Assembly (NCBI GenBank): GCA_002405435.1
Contig: DHLU01000183.1
Location: 1-8,934 of the forward strand
Length of the DNA stretch: 8,934 nucleotides
Reading direction: 5' to 3'
From: Flavobacteriales bacterium UBA4660
Lineage (GTDB): Bacteria > Bacteroidota > Bacteroidia > Flavobacteriales_D > Sanyastnellaceae
Positions 1 through 7,928 of the stretch are shown here, piece after piece. The notes below the pieces were generated by a model that had not been told where the DNA came from, did no database searches, and was given only the letters and a program-made list of their open reading frames with translations. The number at the start of each line of letters is the position of its first letter. Positions within the stretch are counted from its first letter, which is position 1. The translations under genes were made by a program, and so were the position numbers.

Positions 1-2
1 AT

Positions 3-800
3 GAATATTGGGGCTATAGTGCAGGCCGCGATTTCGAAGAGAAAATTCTGGTGAAAAAGAACGCCCCGGAGGTGCTGGAGGCCGCATTCAGCAGTGGAAA
101 ATGGCAGCCGGCCCGGATAGTGCTGAGCGGTAATACGGACTGTTACCAGCCGGCCGAGCAGAAATTTGAAATTACCCGCAAGGTGCTGCAGGTGTTCCAG
201 CGCCACCGTCATCCCGTTACCATCATTACCAAAAATGCGCTGGTGTTGCGCGATCTCGACATACTTGCACCCATGGCCGCACAGCGGCTGGCGAGTGTTG
301 CACTGTCGGTTACCACGCTGCGCGAACCCCTTCGGCGCGTAATGGAGCCCCGCACGTCCTCAGTCGCACAGCGCTTACAGGCCCTGTCTGTGCTTACCGG
401 CGCAGGGGTTCCCGTGGTTGTTATGATGGCTCCGCTTATCTATAGCCTCAACAGCGATGAGGTCTTTGATGTCGCCCGTGAGGCCGGGCAGCGCGGCGCA
501 TCGGGAATTTATCACACCATGCTGAGGCTCAACGGACAGGTGGGTGCCATTTTCGAGGACTGGGTGCGCACGGCGCTGCCCGAACGCGCAGCGAAAGTGC
601 TCAACCATGTAAGGGATACCCACGGCGGTGCGCTCAGCGATTCGCGTTTCGGTGTACGCATGAAGGGAGAAGGAAAGTACGCGCTCCAGGTTGCCGATAT
701 GTTCAGGCTGGCCCGGTCGAAGTTTATAACGGCGCCACCACCTCCTGATCCCGATTATTCACTCTTTATCCCGGATCCCCGCCAGCCCAGGCTCTTCTGA
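3..800 (+). CDS. PA0069-type radical SAM protein (SPL-like), C-terminal part; 5' end outside window
   Basis: The frame is open from base 3 and runs 265 codons to TGA at 798-800. It starts mid-protein with EYWGYSAGRDFEEKILVKKN, so the GTG at 51 is internal and not a start. In the PA0069/Rv2578c family of radical SAM proteins, related to spore photoproduct lyase, this EYWGYSAG stretch directly follows the CxxxCxxC motif that binds the 4Fe-4S cluster; that motif would lie just upstream of the window. Other family-like segments are SGNTDCYQPAE (about 125-157), ITKNALVLRDLD (about 225-260) and a C-terminus ending in QPRLF, like the QLSLF-type ends of relatives, so the 3' end is complete. The protein should be a cytoplasmic SAM-dependent radical enzyme. 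Its substrate is unknown, and a DNA-repair role is only suggested by the distant relation to spore photoproduct lyase. Family membership is recognised from memory of the motifs. Confidence 0.88.
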   Translation, partial: EYWGYSAGRDFEEKILVKKNAPEVLEAAFSSGKWQPARIVLSGNTDCYQPAEQKFEITRKVLQVFQRHRHPVTIITKNALVLRDLDILAPMAAQRLASVALSVTTLREPLRRVMEPRTSSVAQRLQALSVLTGAGVPVVVMMAPLIYSLNSDEVFDVAREAGQRGASGIYHTMLRLNGQVGAIFEDWVRTALPERAAKVLNHVRDTHGGALSDSRFGVRMKGEGKYALQVADMFRLARSKFITAPPPPDPDYSLFIPDPRQPRLF

Positions 801-878
801 AACCACAGCATCGTCAATACCGGTGCACAAATTGTGAATCTGGCGGGGCTTAGTTCCACCCGTGTAAACGCAATTGCC

Positions 879-889
879 TATCTTGCACC
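879..889 (+). promoter_or_regulatory. Possible Bacteroidota-type -7 element before the desaturase gene
   Basis: TATCTTGCACC resembles the Bacteroidota -7 element TAnnTTTG, which often occurs as TATCTTTGCA, but is one T short. I see no well-spaced TTG -33 element upstream. If used, transcription would start near 893, giving a leader of about 65 bases to the ATG at 960 and excluding a translation start at 834. This is weak evidence. Confidence 0.2.
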
Positions 890-959
890 CCAAGCGCAGC
901 CATTTTTCTCTTACTTCCCCCGGTATGATGAAGATGCTAATACTGCTCTCATCAACTGT

Positions 960-1724
960 ATGGAAATTTTTATTTTCTTTATCGTACATTGGTACACCTC
1001 TCTTTTTTTTCAGTCGCTCTTCCACCACCGCTATGCGGCCCACAACCATTTCACGATGTCGCGTAATTGGGAGCGCGTTTTTTTTGTCGGCTGTTACATC
1101 ACGCAGGGCTCTTCCTATATCAGTGCCTATGCGTACGGCATTATGCACCGGCTTCACCACGCCCACACCGATACGGAAGAGGATCCGCATTCGCCCGACA
1201 ATTCACCGAATATGTTTACCATGTGGAAGCAGACACGCGACAATTACTTCGATATCTACTCAGGCCGCGTGACGGTCGAAGAACGCTACAAAAAAGACCT
1301 GCCCCAGTGGCATGCCTTTGATCGCATTGCCCATACCTGGCCGAGCCGGCTGCTCTGGCTGGGCGTTTACATTACCTTCTACTCGTTCTTCGCGACCCAG
1401 TGGTGGATGTGGTTGTTTTTGCCGCTGCAGTTCTTCATGGGCTCAATGCAAGGTGCTGCCATAAATTGGTGGGCACACCGCTTCGGCTATACCAACTTCC
1501 CGATGGACAATACATCCAAAAACATCCTTCCCGTAGACCCGGTCTTCTGGGGTGAGAGTTTTCACAATAACCACCACAGGCATCCTGGACGCGTTAACAA
1601 CGCCCACCACTGGTGGGAGGTTGATATGGGATTTCTTGCCCTTCGCGGTCTTCATGCGTTGGGTGTGGTGCAGCTCCGTGAGAGCAGGGCAGGCGTGGGG
1701 CGCACCGGGCGGTTGCACCATTGA
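960..1724 (+). CDS. Membrane fatty acyl (acyl-CoA type) desaturase
   Basis: The 254-residue product shows the complete ligand set of the membrane di-iron acyl desaturases: HHRYAAH at residues 22-28, HRLHH at 63-67 and HNNHH at 202-206. NWWAHRFG at 169-176 corresponds to the NxxxH element that supplies a further ligand in stearoyl-CoA desaturase. Hydrophobic segments at about 1-20, 40-58 and 131-165 fit a protein with short membrane hairpins and the histidines on the cytoplasmic face. The family uses O2 and electrons from a redox partner to place a double bond in a fatty acyl chain, adjusting membrane fluidity; the position of the bond cannot be read here. I chose the ATG at 960 because MEIFIFFIVHWYTSLFFQ matches the N-terminus usual for Bacteroidota relatives. 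The frame is open back to a GTG at 834, but those 42 residues look unlike the family. No redox partner gene is next to it. Confidence 0.93.
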   Translation: MEIFIFFIVHWYTSLFFQSLFHHRYAAHNHFTMSRNWERVFFVGCYITQGSSYISAYAYGIMHRLHHAHTDTEEDPHSPDNSPNMFTMWKQTRDNYFDIYSGRVTVEERYKKDLPQWHAFDRIAHTWPSRLLWLGVYITFYSFFATQWWMWLFLPLQFFMGSMQGAAINWWAHRFGYTNFPMDNTSKNILPVDPVFWGESFHNNHHRHPGRVNNAHHWWEVDMGFLALRGLHALGVVQLRESRAGVGRTGRLHH

Positions 1725-1753
1725 TCCTGTGCGGGATTGCAGGCGGTTTCTGC

Positions 1754-1761
1754 TAACTTTA
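1754..1761 (+). promoter_or_regulatory. Possible Bacteroidota-type -7 element before the lipoprotein gene
   Basis: TAACTTTA matches TAnnTTTG at all but the last base and lies 51 bases before the ATG at 1813. The nearest upstream TTG (1737-1739) is only 14 bases away, too close for the usual spacing of about 19-21, so the match is partial. Confidence 0.22.
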
Positions 1762-1812
1762 CCGGTGTGTGCCCGGCTGCGAAACATTTTCGCTCCTGTG
1801 GGGCACAGGGTT

Positions 1813-2415
1813 ATGACGATCCTGAAATCCTTTGAGACCTTTTTTCATGCCCTGCCTGCGGGCCGGTGTATGGCGGTTATCTGCCTGATGGGCCTGTGGC
1901 TAGTCGCCTGCGGGGACAAAGAATCGCGTCAGCACCAACGACCCGCTCAGGATCATGCGCCCACGCCCGTGGGCACCGTGACCGGTGTTATCCCTGGTTA
2001 TGATGCGGCAGCCGAGATTGTGCGCGATGCTGTGCGAAGCGTTTGGGCGGAAAGGAAGGAAGAGACGGCCTCGCTCGCCCTGCACTTTGTGCCGGAGCAG
2101 CCCGATACCGTGTCGGTGTCGTTCAGTCCCGAATGCTGGCTGGAATTTCCCTGCCGTGCGGAAGGCGACGCTATCACGGTGTATTGGGACCAGCGGGTGG
2201 ACAGCAAGTACGAATTCGAATTTGTCAAGTCCGTCAGGCGGGCCGACCCGGCTTACCGGGGAAAACCCTTTATGGTGCTGACTTTGCTAAATGACAGTAC
2301 GCTCAGGGCCGCTTACCCTATACCCGCACTGGTGAAGGCACTCAACAGCGCCGGCCAGGGCAGAACCCTGTTCCCCGAAACCTTTACCCTTCAGCGTCGC
2401 GGCTTTTTCCGGTAA
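1813..2415 (+). CDS. Unrecognised lipoprotein, 200 residues
   Basis: I do not recognise a family. The N-terminus has K5 and R18, then a hydrophobic stretch (about 20-32) ending in a lipobox, LVAC, with Cys33 followed by Gly, so a lipid-anchored envelope protein is likely. Residues 34-62 form a polar, Pro-rich linker, followed by a globular part of about 135 residues with an early helix-like segment (about 66-84) and strand-like stretches further on. Cys108 and Cys114 lie six residues apart and could form a disulfide in the periplasm. I chose the ATG at 1813 because it keeps a positively charged n-region; the ATG at 1870 would leave only 13 residues and no charge before the lipid cysteine. The frame is open upstream to 1552, but that part overlaps the desaturase gene and is a shadow. 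It stands 88 bases after the desaturase stop. Confidence 0.75.
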   Translation: MTILKSFETFFHALPAGRCMAVICLMGLWLVACGDKESRQHQRPAQDHAPTPVGTVTGVIPGYDAAAEIVRDAVRSVWAERKEETASLALHFVPEQPDTVSVSFSPECWLEFPCRAEGDAITVYWDQRVDSKYEFEFVKSVRRADPAYRGKPFMVLTLLNDSTLRAAYPIPALVKALNSAGQGRTLFPETFTLQRRGFFR

Positions 2416-2612
2416 CATTCCCGGCAGTACTTCCACAGGCGGTTGACGACAGGCTTCCGGTGGTCGGAGCCGCGGCCCATTTGCTGTGGCTTGATACAGG
2501 CAATCCGCGGCCCTCGTGCATCCCGGTAGGGGTTCGGGGCACGACCAATCAAAGAATGATAAAATCCATGAGCGGCGAAATTGCCTTGCGGATATGGTTT
2601 TTCTTTGTCCAT
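2391..2612 (-). CDS. Doubtful small ORF, 73 residues, filling the intergenic gap
   Basis: On the minus strand an ATG at 2612 opens a frame of 73 residues that crosses the whole gap between the lipoprotein and the LolA-like gene, overlapping the lipoprotein 3' end by 25 bases. The product begins MDKEKPYPQGNFAAHG, is basic and ends with a cluster containing CREC and many Lys/Arg residues. Many codons end in G or C, as in the real genes, and the start is preceded by an A+T-rich tract shared with the LolA-like gene. I recognise no family, and in G+C-rich DNA chance frames of this length are common. It also contains the inverted repeat at 2469-2511. Confidence 0.2.
   Translation of the reverse strand: MDKEKPYPQGNFAAHGFYHSLIGRAPNPYRDARGPRIACIKPQQMGRGSDHRKPVVNRLWKYCRECYRKKPRR
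2469..2511. repeat. Inverted repeat with 7-base arms in the intergenic gap
   Basis: GCCGCGG at 2469-2475 is complementary to CCGCGGC at 2505-2511. A second short arm pair, TTGC at 2481-2484 with GCAA at 2500-2503, could extend the hairpin after an internal bulge. The same bases also give a direct repeat, CCGCGGCCC, at 2470-2478 and 2505-2513. No T-run follows on either side, so it is not an ordinary intrinsic terminator. Function unknown. Confidence 0.5.
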
Positions 2613-2634
2613 TATCAATAAAAAATTATATCCC

Positions 2635-3375
2635 ATGAAATCAGTACTTCTCTTTGCATCCCTGCTGGTCCTGCACACGTTCTCAACGGCGCAGTCGGCC
2701 GAATCCATTCTCCGTGAGTGTCATGAGACCCTCGGCGGAGCCAATTGGAACCAGGTTAATTCCATTAAATACGTGACCGTGCTCGAACAGGGCGGTATGC
2801 AGATTCCGCTGGAAGTTGTGCAGATGCGCGATGGCCGGATGTATGTCAAATTTGTGTACCAGGGCATGGAGATGATACAGAATGCCTACGACGGCACAAC
2901 CCTGTGGTCAACCAATTTTATGACGCAAAAGCCCGAAAAGGCTACAACGGAAGATACGGAAAACGTACGCCGTTCGTGTAAGGAATTCCCCAATGCACTG
3001 GCCTGTTGGCAGGAAATGGGCTATACACCCACTTACGAGGGAGAGCAGGATGTTGATGGAGCCAAGTGCTACAAAATCCGCATGGACAAGAAAACCCAGT
3101 TGGTAGAAGGCAAGGAAGTGCCCAAAGTCGAGTACTACTATATCGATAAAGACTCCAAGGCCCTGATTATGACGGAAGAAGAAATCGTTTCAGGCGAGAT
3201 GAAGGGGATGATCGGCCAGTCCAAACTGAGCGATTACCAGGAGGTAAATGGCGTCTTTATTCCCTTCGCACAGGCTGAAGGTTTGAAAGACGGCTATAGC
3301 CAGAACCTCACCTTCGATAAGGTAGAAATTAACGCAGTCATAGACGAGAGCCTGTTCCAATACAAGGGCGAATAA
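2635..3375 (+). CDS. Secreted LolA-like (outer-membrane lipoprotein-sorting-like) protein
   Basis: The 246-residue product begins with a signal peptide (MKSVLLFASLLVLHTFSTAQ, cleavage likely near residues 20-21), so it is exported to the periplasm. The rest is strand-rich and resembles the Bacteroidota proteins annotated as outer membrane lipoprotein-sorting protein: a GG.N...V.SIKY opening (about 34-47), a segment around GMEMIQNAYDGTTLW (77-91) in which such proteins ask whether a lipid-like ligand binds, a YYYIDKDSKALI segment (167-178), an SDYQEVNGVFIPF segment (199-211) and the ending DESLFQYKG. True LolA carries lipoproteins to the outer membrane; these relatives share the half-barrel fold but their cargo is mostly unknown. 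Cys115 and Cys124 sit in a polar insert and may pair. I chose the ATG at 2635 because it begins the signal peptide; the upstream open frame to 2581 adds unrelated residues. It lies 200 bases before the Asp-box gene. Confidence 0.82.
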   Translation: MKSVLLFASLLVLHTFSTAQSAESILRECHETLGGANWNQVNSIKYVTVLEQGGMQIPLEVVQMRDGRMYVKFVYQGMEMIQNAYDGTTLWSTNFMTQKPEKATTEDTENVRRSCKEFPNALACWQEMGYTPTYEGEQDVDGAKCYKIRMDKKTQLVEGKEVPKVEYYYIDKDSKALIMTEEEIVSGEMKGMIGQSKLSDYQEVNGVFIPFAQAEGLKDGYSQNLTFDKVEINAVIDESLFQYKGE

Positions 3376-3575
3376 TTTTTTTCTCTACCAACAAGCAGCA
3401 GATTACTCCTATGCGATTAAAGAATACAGACCAGATGATCAACCTGAATAATGTGCAGCGTGAACATACGGGCACGCCTGCGCTGAAGACCCTCGGCGGA
3501 GCAATCGGTGTCACTGAAAAGGAGCAAAACAACCGTGCGCAGGCATCCGCCGCATCGGGAATCAATACCCTTGCC

Positions 3576-6500
3576 ATGCGCAGGCACTATTTCCTTTTCG
3601 TACCCGTGTTGTTTTGGGCCATGTCGGGCCAGGCCCAGGAGGCCGCTACGTTTTCAGCAGGCGAATACCTCGGCGATATGAAGGCCCGCCACATCGGACC
3701 CGCGCTGATGAGCGGCCGCATTACCGACCTCGAAGGGCATCCGTCCAATTCGCAGATCCTTTATGCCGGTACGGCCGGCGGCGGGGTTTGGAAGTCTTTG
3801 GATGGAGGGCTGATTTTTAACCCGGTCTTCGAGGAGCATTGTCAGTCTATCGGATGCGTGGCCATTGACCCTACTGATCCAGACAACAGTGTATGGGCGG
3901 GCACCGGCGAGGTATGGACCCGCAACAGTGTTTCGGTAGGCGACGGAATTTATTTCAGCAACAACGGCGGTAAAAACTGGCAGCGCATGGGACTGGAAAA
4001 GTCTGAGCGCATCAGTGCCATCGAAATAGCCCCCACCAATGCCAACGTGGTCTATGCCGGAGTGCTGGGTGCGCTTTGGAGCGATAGCGAAGACCGCGGG
4101 GTATACAAGTCTGCCGACAAAGGCAAGACCTGGGAGAAAATCCTCTATGTAGGCCCGGGTACAGGTTGTTCAGACCTCATTATGGATCCGAAAAACCCTA
4201 ACGTGCTCTACGCGGCATTTTGGGAGTTCCGCCGCACGGCGTGGTCATTCAATTCCGGCGGCACGCAGAGTGCGCTCTATAAGAGCACCGACGCAGGAAA
4301 GACATGGAACAAGGTGCAGAATGGGTTGCCTGCCGGAAAGATGGGACGCATTGCCCTGGCTATCGCACCGTCAGACAACAAGATTGTATACGCGGTTATT
4401 GAAGCGGAAAAGAGCGAGCAGCGAGGTCTCTACCGCTCAGACGACGGCGGTGGCACCTGGAAATTTCTTAACGGAGATTTCGGACTCGTAGTGAGGCCTT
4501 TTTATTTCTCCCGCATCAACATCGACCCGAGAAACCCCGACATCCTCGTTAAGGCCGGCTTATATGGTTCTATCAGCCGCGATGGGGGTAAAACATTCAA
4601 CTCGATGGGACAGATGCACGGCGACATCCACGACGTGTGGTTTGATCCGAATGATTCGCAAAAACTGTTTGCCGCCACCGACGGCGGCGTGTACCGCAGC
4701 ATGAACGGGGGAACCACCATGCAGATTGTGGAAAACATGCCGGTGAGCCAGTTCTATCAGGTCAGCTTTGACAACCAAACACCCTACAGGGTATATGGCG
4801 GTTTGCAGGACAATGGTTCATGGACAGGGCCTTCTGAAAGCCCAGGAGGTATTGAAGCCCGTGACTGGGAAACCGTAGGTTACGGAGATGGATTCAGGGT
4901 TTATCCCCATCCTACCCAACCGTCGATCGTGTATTCCGAAATGCAGGGTGCAGAGCAGATCTGGCGCTACAACACCGCAACACGCCAGGTCAAAAATATC
5001 AAGCCCTATGAGGGTATCGGAGATCCCAAGCTTCGGTTTAACTGGAATACGCCCATCCTAACCAGCGTGCACAACCCCGATCGGCTGTACTGTGGTTCCC
5101 AGTTTCTGCACGTCTCCGACGACCGCGGTGATACGTGGAGAAAAATTTCTCCGGATCTCACCACCAACGACAAGAGCAAGCAGAACCAGGAAAGTTCCGG
5201 AGGTATCTCTGCAGATAACTCGGGCGCAGAAAATCACTGTACCATTTTCACCGTGGCTGAATCGCCCCTCAACCGTGATGTAATCTGGGTAGGCACCGAT
5301 GACGGATTGATACAACTCACGCGCGACGGCGGAAAAACATGGACTAACCTGCGTGATAAGGTCACCGGTTTGCCCACTTCTACATGGTGCTATCACATCG
5401 AAGCAAGCCTGTTTGGCGAAGGTGTGGCTTATGCCGTGTTTGATGGCCATACACGCGGCGATTTCAAACCCTATATCGCAAAGACCGAAGACTTCGGGAT
5501 TACCTGGAAGCTGGTCTCTTCAGCCGACATACCCACCTTCGTGCGTTGTGTACAGGAAGATTTTGTCAATCCCGGACTGCTCTACGCCGGAACGGAAATG
5601 GGCCTTTATGTGAGCCTCGATGCCGGCAAAAGCTGGTCTCGGTTTAGCAAGAATCTTCCCCCGGTATCCGTTCACCACCTCGAACTGCACCCGCGCACAC
5701 ACGACCTGGTGCTCGCAACCCATGGAAGGGGTGTGGTCATACTCGATGATACCCGCGTGCTGCGCGAACTGAATACCGGTTTACTATCCAAAGCACTGCA
5801 CTTCTTCCCGGCTGCGCCTTTTGTGATGCGCGAAGAGAACTCCTTTGGCGGCACCAGCACAGAGCACCAGTTTGTAGGCGAAAATCCAGGTACAGCGGCC
5901 AAAATCCGCTATTTCATGCCTAAACGCCACACATTCGGCAAGATGACTATGGAAGTGTACGATGCAACAAATAAGCTGGTTTGCAAACTCGAACCCGGCA
6001 AACAGAAGGGAATCAATACCGTTGATTGGGAATTCAATACCAAGGCGCCAAAGGTGGCCAAAGCCAAAACCTTGTCAGGAGGCGCATCTTTTGTGCCCAG
6101 GGTTGCGGCAGGTCGCTATACCATCCGCATCACCAAAGGCAGCGAGGTCTTTGAACAGGCAATCGAAACGCAATACGATCCGGCCGCGCCATTCACCCTG
6201 CAGGAAAGGAAACAGCAGGAAGCCGTCACCGCTGATCTGTTCAACCTTACGCAGGAACTGGCTTATCTCGTCTACCGCATCGATACATACCGGGAAGCCA
6301 TTCTGGAGATGCGCGCCAAGCAGAAGACCTCTAAGGAAACCGATGCGGTCTTCAGCGAGCTTGATGCGATGCGCAATACCCTCGTGGTGACTACCGGCGA
6401 CAATTATGTCGGAACGGCAGAAAAGCAACTCAGGGAGAAACTGGCAGATATTTACAGCAACATAGGTTCTTATTATGGCGCACCGTCTGCTTCACAGATG

Positions 6501-6701
6501 GAAAACGTGCAGAGCCTTAAGGATGAATTCGCCCGGAACCAGACGCAGCTTGATAACCTGCAGCAAAAGCGGTTGCCAAAGCTTCAGGCAGAATACCAGC
6601 GCGTGTTGGCCAAAAACCTGGAGGTGAAAGACTATACGGCTTTCCTCGCGGAAGAGTACCTGCGGCACCGCGCAGGGCCCCACAACACCCTTGACAAATA
6701 G
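3576..6701 (+). CDS. Exported Asp-box (BNR/VPS10-like) beta-propeller protein, 1041 residues
   Basis: From the ATG at 3576 the product begins with a signal peptide (MRRHYFLFVPVLFWAMSGQAQ, cleavage near residue 21). I count eleven Asp-box motifs of the SxDxGxxW type, at residues 74-81, 128-135, 179-186, 237-244, 288-295, 334-341, 375-382 (degenerate), 514-521, 582-589, 637-644 and 680-687. They mark blades of one or two beta-propellers, as in sialidases and VPS10/sortilin proteins; Bacteroidota relatives are usually annotated as glycosyl hydrolase or VPS10 domain-containing protein. I see no proven catalytic set, so hydrolase activity should not be assumed. Residues about 770-865 look like a beta-sandwich. 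Residues about 875-1030 are helical and charged, probably coiled coil. There is no T9SS sorting domain at the C-terminus, so it probably stays periplasmic or leaves by another route. The frame is open 55 codons further up to 3411, but that would bury the signal peptide. It may be transcribed with the LolA-like gene. Confidence 0.9.
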   Translation: MRRHYFLFVPVLFWAMSGQAQEAATFSAGEYLGDMKARHIGPALMSGRITDLEGHPSNSQILYAGTAGGGVWKSLDGGLIFNPVFEEHCQSIGCVAIDPTDPDNSVWAGTGEVWTRNSVSVGDGIYFSNNGGKNWQRMGLEKSERISAIEIAPTNANVVYAGVLGALWSDSEDRGVYKSADKGKTWEKILYVGPGTGCSDLIMDPKNPNVLYAAFWEFRRTAWSFNSGGTQSALYKSTDAGKTWNKVQNGLPAGKMGRIALAIAPSDNKIVYAVIEAEKSEQRGLYRSDDGGGTWKFLNGDFGLVVRPFYFSRINIDPRNPDILVKAGLYGSISRDGGKTFNSMGQMHGDIHDVWFDPNDSQKLFAATDGGVYRSMNGGTTMQIVENMPVSQFYQVSFDNQTPYRVYGGLQDNGSWTGPSESPGGIEARDWETVGYGDGFRVYPHPTQPSIVYSEMQGAEQIWRYNTATRQVKNIKPYEGIGDPKLRFNWNTPILTSVHNPDRLYCGSQFLHVSDDRGDTWRKISPDLTTNDKSKQNQESSGGISADNSGAENHCTIFTVAESPLNRDVIWVGTDDGLIQLTRDGGKTWTNLRDKVTGLPTSTWCYHIEASLFGEGVAYAVFDGHTRGDFKPYIAKTEDFGITWKLVSSADIPTFVRCVQEDFVNPGLLYAGTEMGLYVSLDAGKSWSRFSKNLPPVSVHHLELHPRTHDLVLATHGRGVVILDDTRVLRELNTGLLSKALHFFPAAPFVMREENSFGGTSTEHQFVGENPGTAAKIRYFMPKRHTFGKMTMEVYDATNKLVCKLEPGKQKGINTVDWEFNTKAPKVAKAKTLSGGASFVPRVAAGRYTIRITKGSEVFEQAIETQYDPAAPFTLQERKQQEAVTADLFNLTQELAYLVYRIDTYREAILEMRAKQKTSKETDAVFSELDAMRNTLVVTTGDNYVGTAEKQLREKLADIYSNIGSYYGAPSASQMENVQSLKDEFARNQTQLDNLQQKRLPKLQAEYQRVLAKNLEVKDYTAFLAEEYLRHRAGPHNTLDK

Positions 6702-6742
6702 GCCGGGGCAGCATGGAGCAATACTATGGCCCCGGCTTTTTT
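6702..6742 (+). terminator. Intrinsic terminator after the Asp-box gene
   Basis: GCCGGGGC at 6702-6709 pairs perfectly with GCCCCGGC at 6729-6736 across a 19-base loop, followed at once by six T (6737-6742). The stem starts one base after the TAG at 6699-6701, so it ends transcription of this gene and separates it from the barrel gene downstream. Confidence 0.9.
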
Positions 6743-6933
6743 GTTCTTAGCGTGCCGGTGAATCCTTTCGCGATAAGGTCTCGGGGCCGATATGGGTAAT
6801 GAGATAATCCCGTTCCACTGACCTCAGGGCAACCTCCGCTGCCGTTCAGTTGTCACAACTATGTGCGGGCGGCACTGTCGAAATCCGAACAGGGCAGGCC
6901 GGAACCGTAAACAAACCATAACCCAATACTAAG

Positions 6934-7665
6934 ATGAAATATTTGTTTGCAGTACTGCTGGCCCTGACAGTCGGTTTTTTGTGGGCACAAACGGAAAATA
7001 CTGAGACCTCCCTGGCAGAGCCCGGCAAATTTCAGGTCGGTATAACCTTTTCTCCTGACCTGGGTTACCGCATCCTCAGCAACAACGGTGGAGGACAGTC
7101 CGCTGCCTGGCTTATAGACGCGCGGAATGAGGAAGAAACTTTTAAACCCGGTTTTACGGCTGGACTGAACCTCTGCTTTCGCATCAACAATTATCTCGGG
7201 CTCGAAACAGGTGTCCACTATGCAAGCCGTGGCTACCAGACAAAAAAGTATGATGTAATCGGTGAGCCAGGTCTGGCCGCGGAATACCCTGAGCAGATGA
7301 AATTCCGCTACAACTTATTTTATGTGGAGATGCCCCTGCGTGCCAACGTGACCATCGGTCAGGGAAAGGTAAGGTTTATCGGCAGCCTGGGCATTATTGC
7401 CGGGTTGTTGACTCAGCAAACACAGGTTGACTGGTTGTATTACCCCGACCGCACCGAACGTGACGCTTTCAACACCGACATTGATTACAACCAGCTGCAG
7501 TTGTCGCCTTCGGCCAGCGCAGGTATCGATTGTCGTCTTAGTAAGCGCATTAACCTGCGCGTTGAGCCCGTAGTGCGTTACGGAATGCTCGATATCATTG
7601 ATGCACCGGTAACCGGAACCCTTTACAGCGCCGGTGTTTCAATGGGTTGTTACGTCAGGCTGTAG
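6934..7665 (+). CDS. Outer-membrane beta-barrel protein, PorT-like
   Basis: The 243-residue product starts with a signal peptide (MKYLFAVLLALTVGFLWAQ, cleavage after residue 19). It continues with alternating strand-like segments: GKFQVGITFSPDLGYR (31-46), FTAGLNLCFRINNYLGLETGVHYASRG (about 74-100), a YNLFYVEMPLRANVTIG segment (126-142), KVRFIGSLGIIAGLL (145-159), and closing strands through residue 243. The EMPL motif after a periplasm-to-membrane turn is the hallmark of the PorT/OMP_b-brl_2 family, as I know it. Such barrels of about 8 to 10 strands sit in the outer membrane; PorT itself belongs to the type IX secretion machinery, but most members have no known role, and I do not claim this one is PorT. 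The ATG at 6934 begins the signal peptide and has no Shine-Dalgarno sequence, as is usual in this phylum. It follows a terminator, so it needs its own promoter, which I could not identify in 6743-6933. Confidence 0.85.
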   Translation: MKYLFAVLLALTVGFLWAQTENTETSLAEPGKFQVGITFSPDLGYRILSNNGGGQSAAWLIDARNEEETFKPGFTAGLNLCFRINNYLGLETGVHYASRGYQTKKYDVIGEPGLAAEYPEQMKFRYNLFYVEMPLRANVTIGQGKVRFIGSLGIIAGLLTQQTQVDWLYYPDRTERDAFNTDIDYNQLQLSPSASAGIDCRLSKRINLRVEPVVRYGMLDIIDAPVTGTLYSAGVSMGCYVRL

Positions 7666-7928
7666 CCGTCAAAAGATTCCTTGCGGGACTTATCCCCCGG
7701 AAACAAATGCCATCCGGGTGCAGTGAACTCATCCGGTGGCCGCTCAGCCACAAGCCCGGGCCCTCTTTTATGTATCTTCACGCCCGCAACGGGCAGTGGG
7801 AAGGCGGGAGGCGATAGACTGAACAAGACCAGCGCACGCAGGGTGTTATGTTTAGCGCCCTGCGGCCGGAGACCGGGCAGGCCCGAAGGAAAAATACAGT
7901 GCGATATACCTTGCCAACACCTTTTCCG

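Noticed and set aside
834..959. Upstream extension of the desaturase from a GTG at 834.
   Set aside because: The 42 extra residues do not resemble the family, whose Bacteroidota members start close to the first membrane segment, as at 960.
759..1190. Minus-strand frame of 143 residues overlapping the start of the desaturase gene.
   Set aside because: It lies opposite the histidine-box coding sequence and has no recognisable domain; it is a shadow frame.
1552..1812. Upstream extension of the lipoprotein frame into the desaturase gene.
   Set aside because: It overlaps the conserved third histidine box in another frame and would bury the lipoprotein signal peptide.
6859..7218. Minus-strand frame of 119 residues opposite the beta-barrel gene.
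   Set aside because: It mirrors the signal peptide and first strands of the barrel gene and shows no independent coding features.
7782..7794. Hairpin GCCCG-CAA-CGGGC between the barrel and the C2-like lipoprotein genes.
   Set aside because: The stem is only 5 bp and no T-run follows, so I do not call it a terminator.
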